Source: Phyllobacteriaceae bacterium
GTDB lineage: Bacteria > Pseudomonadota > Alphaproteobacteria > Rhizobiales > Rhizobiaceae
NCBI GenBank assembly: GCA_024742765.1
Contig: JANSXT010000001.1
Span: 124,001-188,000, forward strand
Direction: 5' to 3'
DNA length: 64,000 nucleotides
The translations under genes were made by a program, and so were the position numbers. Below the pieces are notes generated by a model, which worked only from the letters and a program-made list of their open reading frames with translations, was not told the origin of the DNA and made no database searches. Positions 52,950 to 60,647 of this stretch are shown one piece after another (within the stretch, counting starts at the first letter, position 1; every line of letters begins with the position of its first letter).

Positions 52950-52970
52950 TTTTTGCGCCGCACAAAAAAT
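52950..52970. promoter_or_regulatory. 21-bp palindrome upstream of the urt promoter
   Basis: Arms TTTTTTG (52950-52956) and CAAAAAA (52964-52970) surround a GC-rich centre, 120-155 bp upstream of the sigma-54 promoter. This is the right distance for an activator such as NtrC, though it does not match the NtrC consensus well. Confidence 0.4.
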
Positions 52971-53030
52971 GCACAAACCGCGTTTCGTGGGTTCCGCGGG
53001 TGACCTTTTTCGGGCGCAATGAGGCGGCAG

Positions 53031-54254
53031 TCAGGCCGCCGCGCCGGCGCGATCGACCAGAAACCGCGCCGAGATCGGCAGCATCGAAGCGCCGATCACC
53101 CTTGCATTGCTGCCAACGCTGCCGCTGATGATGTCCGGCACCTGAATGCCGTCGGTGTTGCAGTTTTCAATGGCGGCGTTGATCCGCGCGGTCAGATCGG
53201 CGCGGACCGCGTCTGGAAAGGCGCCGTCGACGATGATGACGGGGAAGTCGAAAACGGCGCAAACGGTGACGATCGCATCGGCCATGCTTTGCGCTGTCTC
53301 GGCCAGCCAACGGGTCAGGTGCGGTTCGAACCGGTCCCAGTTCCCGCTCTGGCGCCACAGGTCCGCTGGGTCGACACCGGCGCCGATCAACGATCGTTCC
53401 AGCGTGAACAGGGAAGCCGTGTCGATCAACTGGCTGCCATTGCCGCGGCGCGGATCGCGCGAGGGCAGGGGGCCGAAGGCGCCGGCATTGCCCGTGGCGC
53501 CGGTTTGAAGCGCATGGTTGAGCACAATGCCGCCGCCGATGAAGAAGCCGACGAAGAAATAGGCGAAATCCCCGGTCTCACGCCCGTCGCCGACCGTCAG
53601 TTCGGCAAGACATGCGCTCGACGCATCGTTGACCAGCATCACATCGAGACCGGTCTGCGCCCGCGCCGCGGCGACAAGGTCGAACCCGCGCCATTGCTGC
53701 ATCTCCGCCGACGGAGCGCCGACGCGGTCCAGCCAGTGCCACAGTTCGAACGGCGAAGCCACGCCGATGCCGATGACCCGGTCGCGCAACGCCGGTTCGA
53801 GCATCCCGAGGAGGGCCGGAAGGCTGTCGGCGAGAAAGGCCATGATGGAATCGGGTGTCGGAAAGGCGTGCGTGGTTCGTATCTGCCTGCGGACGATGCC
53901 GGTGAAGTCCATCAGCGCCAGGTCGGCGCTGCGTCGGCCGATCCTGAGTCCGATCGAGAACACGCCGTCGGGGTTCAGCGTCATCGGCGTCGAGGGCTGG
54001 CCCACCCGGCCGCGCACGCGCTCGGCGCGCATCACCAGACCGTCGGTTTCAAGCTGGCGGTTGATCACCGATATCGTCTGGGCGGACAGGCCGGTCAGCC
54101 GTGCGATCTCGGCCTTCGACAGCGCGCCATGACGGCGCAGCAGTGACAGGATCAGCCGTTCATTGTGTGCCCGCACGCCGCTCTGGTTGGCGCCGCTGAT
54201 CTGCGGCGCCGGATCGGTTGCTGGTTCTGCACCGGTGGTTCGAGCGACGGTCAA
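53031..54254 (-). CDS. ROK-family transcription regulator
   Basis: This 407-residue protein has an N-terminal MarR-like winged helix (about residues 28-75, HNERLILSLLRRHGALSKAEIARLTGLSAQTISVINRQLE) and a ROK (NagC/Mlc/XylR-like) body with GIGVASPFELW, MLVNDASSACLAEL and FFVGFFIGGGIVLN. It is divergent from frcB, the arrangement seen for fructose-transport regulators in rhizobia, and probably represses the frc operon through the palindrome at 54307-54321. Confidence 0.9.
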   Translation of the reverse strand: MTVARTTGAEPATDPAPQISGANQSGVRAHNERLILSLLRRHGALSKAEIARLTGLSAQTISVINRQLETDGLVMRAERVRGRVGQPSTPMTLNPDGVFSIGLRIGRRSADLALMDFTGIVRRQIRTTHAFPTPDSIMAFLADSLPALLGMLEPALRDRVIGIGVASPFELWHWLDRVGAPSAEMQQWRGFDLVAAARAQTGLDVMLVNDASSACLAELTVGDGRETGDFAYFFVGFFIGGGIVLNHALQTGATGNAGAFGPLPSRDPRRGNGSQLIDTASLFTLERSLIGAGVDPADLWRQSGNWDRFEPHLTRWLAETAQSMADAIVTVCAVFDFPVIIVDGAFPDAVRADLTARINAAIENCNTDGIQVPDIISGSVGSNARVIGASMLPISARFLVDRAGAAA

Positions 54255-54306
54255 TGCGCCCTCCCAGCGCGCCTGGCAGGAGGGAATAGACCAAACGAAA
54301 GTTAAT

Positions 54307-54355
54307 AAATCAAGTTGATTTAATTATTGACAGGCTTTGCGGCTTCGTGTCCATT
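54307..54355 (+). promoter_or_regulatory. frc promoter with ROK-type operator
   Basis: A perfect odd palindrome AAATCAA-G-TTGATTT (54307-54321) lies in AT-rich DNA directly before a candidate promoter: TTGACA (54327-54332), 17 bp, TCCATT (54350-54355). The palindrome touches the -35, as expected for a repressor site. AT-rich palindromes of this kind are typical of NagC/Mlc-type ROK proteins. Confidence 0.6.
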
Positions 54356-54425
54356 GGCCTGGCTCGTCCTCACGGCGGACGGGCGGTCTTACTTGTTCGG
54401 CGGCATGCCCGCCATGGGAGGAAAC

Positions 54426-55457
54426 ATGAAAAAGACACTTCTCGCCGCGTGCGCCGGCGCGCTTGCCGCAACCGCGGCGTTCACCGGAACGGCCAGCGCC
54501 GACAATCACGCCATCGGTGCCTGTCTGATCACCAAGACCGACACCAACCCCTTCTTCGTCAAGATGCGCGAGGGCGCCACCGCCAAGGCCGAGGAACTGG
54601 GCATCGACCTGAAGTCCTTCGCCGGCAAGATCGACGGCGACCATGAGACCCAGGTTCAGGCGATCGAGACCTGCATCGCCGATGGCGCCAAGGGCATCCT
54701 GATCACCGCGTCCGACACCTCGTCCATCGTCTCTTCGGTTCAGCAGGCCCGCGATGCCGGCCTTCTGGTCATCGCGCTCGACACGCCGCTCGATCCGATC
54801 GATGCGGCCGATGCGACATTTGCCACCGACAACTTCCTGGCCGGCGAACTGATCGGTCAATGGGCCGCGGCAACGCTGGGCGATGCGGCTGCCGACGCCA
54901 AGATCGGCATGCTCGATCTGGCTGTCAGCCAGCCCACGGTCGGCGTCTTGCGCGACCAGGGCTTCCTGACCGGCTTCGGCATCGATGTGAAGGACCCGAG
55001 CCGCTGGGGCGACGAGGACGATCCGCGCATCGTCGGCAACGATGTGACCGCCGGCAATGAGGAGGGTGGCCGCCGCGCCATGGAAAACCTGCTCGCCAAG
55101 GATCCGATGATCAATGTCGTCTACACGATCAACGAGCCCGCTGCCGCCGGCGCCTATGAAGCGCTGCGCGCCATCGGCCGCGAGAATGACGTGCTGATCG
55201 TCTCGGTCGATGGCGGCTGCCCGGGCGTCCAGAACATCGCCGACGGCGTGATCGGCGCCACCTCGCAGCAATATCCGCTGCTGATGGCATCGCTCGGCAT
55301 CGAGGCGATCAAGAAATGGGCCGATGAGGGCGTCAAGCCCGAGCCGACCGAGGGCAAGGACTTCTTCGACACCGGCGTCGCGCTCGTCACCGACGCGCCG
55401 GTCGATGGCGTTGAGTCCGTCTCGGTCGAAGAGGGCATGAACCTCTGCTGGGGTTGA
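54426..55457 (+). CDS. frcB: Fructose ABC transporter binding protein FrcB
   Basis: This 343-residue periplasmic protein has a signal peptide (residues 1-25, ending ASA) and a ribose-binding-type fold: [75 protein letters not shown] and [13 protein letters not shown]. It closely follows the Sinorhizobium FrcB pattern. GGGAGGAAAC precedes the ATG at 54426. The first gene of frcBCAK; a hairpin follows. It likely binds fructose, and also ribose or mannose in the known system. Confidence 0.9.
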   Translation: MKKTLLAACAGALAATAAFTGTASADNHAIGACLITKTDTNPFFVKMREGATAKAEELGIDLKSFAGKIDGDHETQVQAIETCIADGAKGILITASDTSSIVSSVQQARDAGLLVIALDTPLDPIDAADATFATDNFLAGELIGQWAAATLGDAAADAKIGMLDLAVSQPTVGVLRDQGFLTGFGIDVKDPSRWGDEDDPRIVGNDVTAGNEEGGRRAMENLLAKDPMINVVYTINEPAAAGAYEALRAIGRENDVLIVSVDGGCPGVQNIADGVIGATSQQYPLLMASLGIEAIKKWADEGVKPEPTEGKDFFDTGVALVTDAPVDGVESVSVEEGMNLCWG

Positions 55458-55493
55458 GCGCGGGCGACATTGGTCGCCAAAACCGCTAACATG

Positions 55494-55517
55494 ACGGACG
55501 GGCACCGGCCCGTCCGT
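55494..55517 (+). other. Intercistronic hairpin between frcB and frcC
   Basis: A perfect 10-bp stem, ACGGACGGGC (55494-55503) with GCCCGTCCGT (55508-55517), has a 4-base loop and is followed by only TTC. It is probably an mRNA 3'-end protector for frcB. Confidence 0.6.
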
Positions 55518-55543
55518 TTCGACCCTGCCCAGCGAGCGCTGTC

Positions 55544-56602
55544 ATGAACGCCCAGGATTACGAAGCCGCCGCCTCGAAAAGCCCGACGGAGGTCGCCTCC
55601 TTTGCCGGCCGCGAGCAGACGCTTTTGCAGCGCTTCCAGCATCTGCTGCATCAGAACCCGGCACTCGTGCCGCTGATCGTGCTGGTGTTGTCGGTCGCCG
55701 TCTTTGGCCTGCTTCTGGGCTCGAAATTCTTCTCGCCCTTCGCTCTGACGCTGATCCTTCAGCAGGTTCAGATCGTCGGCATTGTCGGCTGCGCGCAGGC
55801 GCTCGTCATCATGACCGCCGGTATCGATCTGTCGGTCGGCGCGATCATGGTCCTGTCCTCGGTGGTGATGGGCCAGTTCACATTCCGCTACGGCCTGCCG
55901 CCGGAGGTCGCCGTCGCCTGCGGCCTTCTGTGCGGCACACTGTGCGGGTTTCTCAACGGCTTCCTCGTCGCCAAGATGAAGCTGCCGCCCTTCATCGTCA
56001 CGCTCGGCATGTGGCAGATCGTGCTCGCGACCAACTTCCTCTATTCGGCCAATGAGACGATCCGTTCCCAGGATATCGAGGCCAACGCGCCGCTCCTGCA
56101 ATTCTTCGGCAACAAGATCGCCATTGGCGGGGCCATCTTCACCTATGGCGTCATCTTCATGGTGCTGCTGACGTTCTTTCTCGCCTATGTGCTGCGGCAG
56201 ACTGCGTGGGGGCGACACGTCTATGCGGTCGGTGACGACAAGGACGCGGCCGAACTGTCGGGCGTTCAGGTCGATCGCGTGCTGATCTCGGTCTATGCGC
56301 TGTCCGGGCTGATCTGCGCGTTTGCCGGATGGGCGCTGATCGGCCGCATCGGCTCGGTCTCGCCCACATCGGGCCAGTTGACCAACATTGAATCCATCAC
56401 CGCGGTGGTTATTGGCGGCATTTCCCTGTTCGGCGGGCGCGGGTCGATCCTGGGCATGCTGTTCGGCGCGCTGATCGTCGGCGTCTTCACGCTCGGCCTG
56501 CGCCTGATGGGCGCCGATGCGCAATGGACCTATCTGTTGATCGGCCTTCTGATCATCGCCGCGGTCACGGTCGACCAGTGGATCAGGAAGGTGTCGGTGT
56601 GA
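55544..56602 (+). CDS. frcC: Fructose ABC transporter permease FrcC
   Basis: This 352-residue membrane protein of the RbsC family has an amphipathic N-terminal region (about 35 residues), then about ten spans, with AGIDLSVGAIMVLSSVVMGQ and VIGGISLFGGRGSILGMLFGAL. It overlaps the ATPase by 3 bp (TGATG), indicating coupled expression. It forms the fructose channel with FrcA. Confidence 0.92.
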   Translation: MNAQDYEAAASKSPTEVASFAGREQTLLQRFQHLLHQNPALVPLIVLVLSVAVFGLLLGSKFFSPFALTLILQQVQIVGIVGCAQALVIMTAGIDLSVGAIMVLSSVVMGQFTFRYGLPPEVAVACGLLCGTLCGFLNGFLVAKMKLPPFIVTLGMWQIVLATNFLYSANETIRSQDIEANAPLLQFFGNKIAIGGAIFTYGVIFMVLLTFFLAYVLRQTAWGRHVYAVGDDKDAAELSGVQVDRVLISVYALSGLICAFAGWALIGRIGSVSPTSGQLTNIESITAVVIGGISLFGGRGSILGMLFGALIVGVFTLGLRLMGADAQWTYLLIGLLIIAAVTVDQWIRKVSV

Positions 56603-57390
56603 TGGAACAGCGCGTCGATCCGATCCTCAGAGCGAAGGGCCTGACCAAGCGTTACGGTCGCGTCACCGCGCTCGATGATTGCGACTTCGAGCTCTATCCG
56701 GGCGAGATCCTCGCCGTGATCGGTGACAATGGCGCCGGCAAGTCGACGCTGATCAAGGCGGTCTCGGGCGCCGTGGCGCCCGATGAGGGCACGGTGTGGC
56801 TCGAAGGCAAGCCCGTGCGCTTCCATTCACCGCTCGATGCGCGCGATGCCGGCATCGAGACGGTCTATCAGACGCTGGCCATGTCGCCGGCCCTGTCGAT
56901 CACCGACAATATGTTCATGGGGCGTGAACTGCGCAAACCCGGCATCATGGGCCAATGGTTCCGCCAGCTCGACCATCGCGCGATGGAGGCCTTCGCCCGC
57001 GACAAGCTGAACGAACTGGGTCTGATGACCATCCAGAACATCAACCAGGCGGTCGAGACCCTGTCGGGCGGCCAGCGTCAGGGCGTGGCGGTCGCCCGCG
57101 CCGCCGCGTTCGGCTCCAAGGTCATCATCCTCGACGAGCCGACCGCGGCGCTCGGCGTCAAGGAAAGCCGCAAGGTGCTCGAACTGATCCAGGACGTCAA
57201 AGCGCGCGGCATTCCGATCATCCTGATCTCCCACAACATGCCGCATGTCTTCGAGGTGGCCGACCGCATCCATGTGCATCGGCTGGGGCGGCGCCTGTGC
57301 GTGATCGATCCGAAGGACTATTCCATGTCCGACGCGGTCGCCTTCATGACCGGCGCCAAGGAACCGCCGACAGCCGCCCTGGCCGCGTGA
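56602..57390 (+). CDS. frcA: Fructose ABC transporter ATPase FrcA
   Basis: This 262-residue protein has a single ABC domain, as in FrcA, not the double domain of RbsA. Walker A is GDNGAGKSTLIK, the signature ETLSGGQRQGVAVARAAAF, Walker B VIILDEPTAALGV and the switch SHNMPHV. A pair of such subunits drives transport. It shares 1-3 bp with both neighbours. Confidence 0.93.
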   Translation: MEQRVDPILRAKGLTKRYGRVTALDDCDFELYPGEILAVIGDNGAGKSTLIKAVSGAVAPDEGTVWLEGKPVRFHSPLDARDAGIETVYQTLAMSPALSITDNMFMGRELRKPGIMGQWFRQLDHRAMEAFARDKLNELGLMTIQNINQAVETLSGGQRQGVAVARAAAFGSKVIILDEPTAALGVKESRKVLELIQDVKARGIPIILISHNMPHVFEVADRIHVHRLGRRLCVIDPKDYSMSDAVAFMTGAKEPPTAALAA

Positions 57391-58028
57391 TGGCCGACAC
57401 GCGCGACGACAATCTCGCCCGCGTTCTTGCCGCCGTGCGTGCCCGCCATGTGCCGGGACGGCGCCTGATGGTGGCGATTGCAGGACCGCCGGCCTCCGGC
57501 AAGTCGACGCTCGCCGCCGCGCTGGTCGACACGCTCAATGAGGGTGCGGGGGCGGGCAGCGCCGCGCTCCTTCCCATGGACGGCTATCATCTCGACAACC
57601 GTATCCTCGAACAAAGGGGCCTGCTGCCGCGCAAGGGCGCGCCGGAAACCTTCGATGCCGACGGCTTTTGCCGGATGGTCGCGCTGGTCCGCGCCGCCCA
57701 TGCCGATGTGGTGCACCCCGTCTTCGACCGCAACGCCGATCTCGCCATTGCCGGCGCCGCCATCATCGCCCGGTCCGTGGAGGTGGTGGTCATCGAGGGC
57801 AATTATCTGCTCCTGGGTGAGGAGCCCTGGCGCGGGGCGCAGGCCAATTACGATCTGACCGTCTTCGTCGCCCCCGCCATGCCGATCCTGTCCGAGCGCC
57901 TGGTGGAACGGTGGCTGGCGCACGGCCATGATCGCGATGCGGCGATCGGGCGTGCCCACGACAATGATCTGCCCAATGCGGGCCTTGTGATCGAACAGAG
58001 CGTCGGCGCCGACATCATCCTGACCTGA
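57390..58028 (+). CDS. frcK: FrcK-like P-loop kinase
   Basis: This 212-residue protein has a P-loop AGPPASGKST (residues 31-40), MDGYHLDNRILEQRGLLPRKGAPETFD and a VIEGNYLLL segment. These are marks of the phosphoribulokinase/uridine-kinase/pantothenate-kinase-like family. In Sinorhizobium the fourth gene of frcBCAK encodes such a kinase, of uncertain function in fructose use. The ATG overlaps the frcA stop (TGATG). Confidence 0.85.
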   Translation: MADTRDDNLARVLAAVRARHVPGRRLMVAIAGPPASGKSTLAAALVDTLNEGAGAGSAALLPMDGYHLDNRILEQRGLLPRKGAPETFDADGFCRMVALVRAAHADVVHPVFDRNADLAIAGAAIIARSVEVVVIEGNYLLLGEEPWRGAQANYDLTVFVAPAMPILSERLVERWLAHGHDRDAAIGRAHDNDLPNAGLVIEQSVGADIILT

Positions 58029-58092
58029 ACCGTCCGGTACGTGCGCATGGCGGCCGGTTGCGCGCCGTGCCCTGTCATGGTTTCCTGCTTCG

Positions 58093-58386
58093 ATGATATC
58101 GCTCGATGACATTATCGGCATGTGCGATCTCAGCGAGGCGGAAATCCTCGCCATTGCCGAGCACGAACATGTGCCCGAAGGCGTCGCCGCCGCCTATGGC
58201 GACTATCTGGCGCACGAAGCGCATGGGTATGAAAAGATCGGCCGGATGATCATTGACGATATCCGTGCTGCGCAGGCACGCGGCGACCGCGACCATGTGC
58301 GCATGCTGCTGCACGTGCTCCACCATTTCGTGCACAACCATCCCGATGCGGCGCCCCATCAGCATCCATGGAGTTCGGCGGTCTGA
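58093..58386 (+). CDS. Small His-rich conserved-type protein, unknown
   Basis: This 97-residue acidic helical protein starts MISLDDIIGMCDLSEAEILAIAEHEHVPEGVAAAYGDYL and ends with a His-rich stretch (HVLHHFVHNHPDAAPHQH) that could bind metal. No signal peptide or membrane span is seen. It lies 64 bp after frcK and 17 bp before galM on the same strand. I do not recognise a named family. Confidence 0.65.
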   Translation: MISLDDIIGMCDLSEAEILAIAEHEHVPEGVAAAYGDYLAHEAHGYEKIGRMIIDDIRAAQARGDRDHVRMLLHVLHHFVHNHPDAAPHQHPWSSAV

Positions 58387-58403
58387 GTGCCGAGGACAAG
58401 GCC

Positions 58404-59282
58404 ATGCTGACCATCGAGGATGGGCGGGCAAAGGTGGCCATTCGGCCGGACATGGGCGCCGGCCTTGCCCGGTTCGACGCCCTGACCGCCGGCGGGCCAA
58501 AACCGGTGCTGCGGCCAATGGAGGGCACGGGCGGCCATCCGTTCGATCTGGCCTGCAACCTGATGATCCCGTTCGCCAATCGCATCTCCGGCGGCGGATT
58601 CGCGTTTGGTGGCCGGTTTCATCCCGTGGCCCCGAACCTGCCCGATCAGGACCTGCTGCCCCTGCATGGCGATGCCTTGCTCCGGCGCTGGCAGGTGGAC
58701 GATCAGGCGGCAAACGCAGTGACATTGCATCTGGCCGACGGCGCGATCGGCCCGTGGCGCTACGACGCGCGGATAGACTGGCGCCTGATGGCGGGAACGC
58801 TGCATGGCGAACTGACCGTGACCAACATCGGGCAACCCCTGCCGCTCGGCGGCGGGTTCCACCCCTGGTTGCCGCGCCTTGACCACACCGAACTGCGCTT
58901 TTCGGCCAGCCATGTCTGGCTTTCCGATGACGCCAATCTGCCGATCGAGCGCATCGCAATGGCATCCGTGCCCGACTGGAATTTTGCCCGATCACGACCG
59001 CTGCCGCAAACGCCGATCGACAATTGTTTCGCCGGCTGGGACGGAAAAGCTCTTGTCGCGCAGCCGGACCTCGGCATCGACATCGCCATTGCCGCATCGC
59101 AAGAGCTTGATCATGCGATGGTTTTTGCGCCCTCTGCCGATGCGGGCTTCTTCTGCTTCGAGCCGGTCAGCCATGCGGTGGATGCGATCAATGCGCCCGG
59201 CCATCCGGGCATGGCCGTCCTGGCGTCCGGCCACGCGATGACCGTGTCGATGACGATTGGCTGGACGCCACGCGAGGGGTGA
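58404..59282 (+). CDS. galM: Aldose 1-epimerase
   Basis: This 292-residue protein of the galactose mutarotase-like fold has LACNLMIPFANRISGGGFAFGGRFHPV with the Arg/Asn substrate-contact region, LLPLHGDALLRRW (catalytic His), LGGGFHPWLPR (second His) and the Glu-containing FFCFEPVSHAVDAIN near the end. It interconverts sugar anomers and would help metabolise imported hexoses. The ATG at 58404 has GAGGA about ten bases before. The MITE-like element begins 3 bp after the stop codon. Confidence 0.87.
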   Translation: MLTIEDGRAKVAIRPDMGAGLARFDALTAGGPKPVLRPMEGTGGHPFDLACNLMIPFANRISGGGFAFGGRFHPVAPNLPDQDLLPLHGDALLRRWQVDDQAANAVTLHLADGAIGPWRYDARIDWRLMAGTLHGELTVTNIGQPLPLGGGFHPWLPRLDHTELRFSASHVWLSDDANLPIERIAMASVPDWNFARSRPLPQTPIDNCFAGWDGKALVAQPDLGIDIAIAASQELDHAMVFAPSADAGFFCFEPVSHAVDAINAPGHPGMAVLASGHAMTVSMTIGWTPREG

Positions 59283-59285
59283 GCC

Positions 59286-59553
59286 TAGGGTCAGGACCCA
59301 TTAATCTGGTTGAAATGGTCGTGGTGAATTTGTGCGGATGCACGGAGCAAGGCCGCAGGAAGTCTTCCGACTTTCAAGGACCTGCGACACAGCAGGCCGT
59401 ACAAATCCGCCCGATCCGAAGGACGGCCGATATGGCTGCACCCTACCGCGTCAAAGCGCTCGACCGGGGGATAGACCCCGCTCCTCGCGCTTTTCCTTGT
59501 ATTGCTTGCCATCTCGACCGCCATTTCAATCACATTAACGGGTCCTGACCCTG
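59286..59553. mobile_element. MITE-like element with long terminal inverted repeats
   Basis: This 268-bp element has ends related as inverted repeats: AGGGTCAGGACCC (59287-59299) with GGGTCCTGACCCT (59540-59552). The match continues inward through TTAATnTGnTTGAAATGG to about 36 bp with a few mismatches. There is no transposase gene inside, only short open frames. It is wedged between the galM stop (59282) and the tyrosine recombinase stop (59555-59557). No clear target duplication could be assigned. Confidence 0.75.
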
Positions 59554-59554
59554 G

Positions 59555-60487
59555 TCAGTCGGCGTGCGCGGGGTGCTTCATGCCGGCCGTTCGGCCCTGG
59601 CCGGCAGCGGTCACGTCCGGCTCTTTCTTCGCGTCATGCGTGCGGCGCGCGGGCCGCTCATTCTTCGCATTGACCCGGTCGAGCGCGATCACGCACTGGT
59701 CGAGATCGTCGGTGGCCAAATGCGCATAGCGCAGCGTCATCTGGATCGTCTGATGGCCGAGAAAAGCCTGCACCCGGCGCAGGTCGATGCCGGCCTGGAC
59801 AAGGCGTGACGCGCAGGTGTGGCGCAGCATGTGCGGCACGAATTGCGGATCGTCCTTCAGACCCATTTCGCGTTTCACCGCATTCCAGTGATAGAGGAAT
59901 TTCTGGTAGGCGATGCCGTGAAACGGCCCGCCGGGCTGCCGGGCCTGGTTGGCCAGCGCCTCGACCGCCCGGTCCGTCAGGGGAACGGTGCGGCTGCGCC
60001 CCGATTTGGTGATCCAGAAGGTGGCGCGCTGACGGTGCACGTCGCCATGCTTCAGGCCGAGCGCCTCGCCGACGCGCGCGCCAGTATCGATCAGAAATAT
60101 ACAGAGATTTTTGTATGCATTGTCACGGTTTTCAAGTTTAAGTAGCAAAGACTGCTCTTCCTCGCGCGTAAGAAAACGGACGCGCGCATTCTTTTCCGGC
60201 AGCCGGACATAAGATGGAAGTCGAGTAATCAGCCCTGAACGCTCCGCTTTGCGAAGTATTTTGTAGAGTGCGGCCAGCTTTCTGTTGATGGTCGCGTTTG
60301 AATTTCCTTTTTCACGATAATACGAAATCAATTGATCGACAAGGGAGTCGTCCAGGTTTTCAATAGAATTTCTTTCTATGACGTCATCGATTTCTAGAAG
60401 AAACTTGAATACGTTTCTCTTGTGACTGCCATCCTCCCACAAGACATGGTGAAACGACTCATAGAACGCCAAAACGGATACATGCAT
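59555..60487 (-). CDS. Tyrosine recombinase (phage-integrase family)
   Basis: This 310-residue protein has the catalytic set: R138 (TGARVGEAL), K161 (TKSGRSR), H219 and R222 (HMLRHTCA), H245 (GHQ) and the nucleophile Y254 (LRYAHL). The N-terminal SAM-like DNA-binding domain spans about residues 1-90. It could be a mobile-element integrase or a XerC/D-like resolvase. The N-terminal coding part (about 60080-60487) is much AT-richer than the C-terminal part. The C-terminal tail after the tyrosine (about 55 residues) is charged and unusual. The ATG at 60485-60487 is the best start. Confidence 0.88.
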   Translation of the reverse strand: MHVSVLAFYESFHHVLWEDGSHKRNVFKFLLEIDDVIERNSIENLDDSLVDQLISYYREKGNSNATINRKLAALYKILRKAERSGLITRLPSYVRLPEKNARVRFLTREEEQSLLLKLENRDNAYKNLCIFLIDTGARVGEALGLKHGDVHRQRATFWITKSGRSRTVPLTDRAVEALANQARQPGGPFHGIAYQKFLYHWNAVKREMGLKDDPQFVPHMLRHTCASRLVQAGIDLRRVQAFLGHQTIQMTLRYAHLATDDLDQCVIALDRVNAKNERPARRTHDAKKEPDVTAAGQGRTAGMKHPAHAD

Positions 60488-60585
60488 ATTGCTCGCCAAT
60501 CCCCCTCTGCAACGAGGGAATGAACTGTTGGTCCGGTTGTCAATTCCCGAAAAGTAAGAAGAGACTGAGTAACAAGGTCTGAAAA

Positions 60586-60614
60586 GAAAAACCCGGCAGT
60601 CGCCCGCCGGGTTT
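60586..60614 (-). terminator. Rho-independent terminator of the porin gene
   Basis: On the complement strand ACCCGGC (60606-60612 side) pairs with GCCGGGT (60591-60597 side) around an 8-base loop, extended by A-T pairs, and ends in a TTTTT run at 60586-60590. It lies 33 bp after the porin stop. Confidence 0.8.
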
Positions 60615-60647
60615 CTTGTGTTTGGGTCTGAAGCGTTAGAGGAACGC

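Noticed and set aside
8346-60487. A single genomic island from tRNA-Ser to the recombinase
   Set aside because: No copy of the tRNA 3' end was found near 60 kb, and urt and frc operons in between are usual chromosomal genes with host-like composition; kept only as a weak idea.
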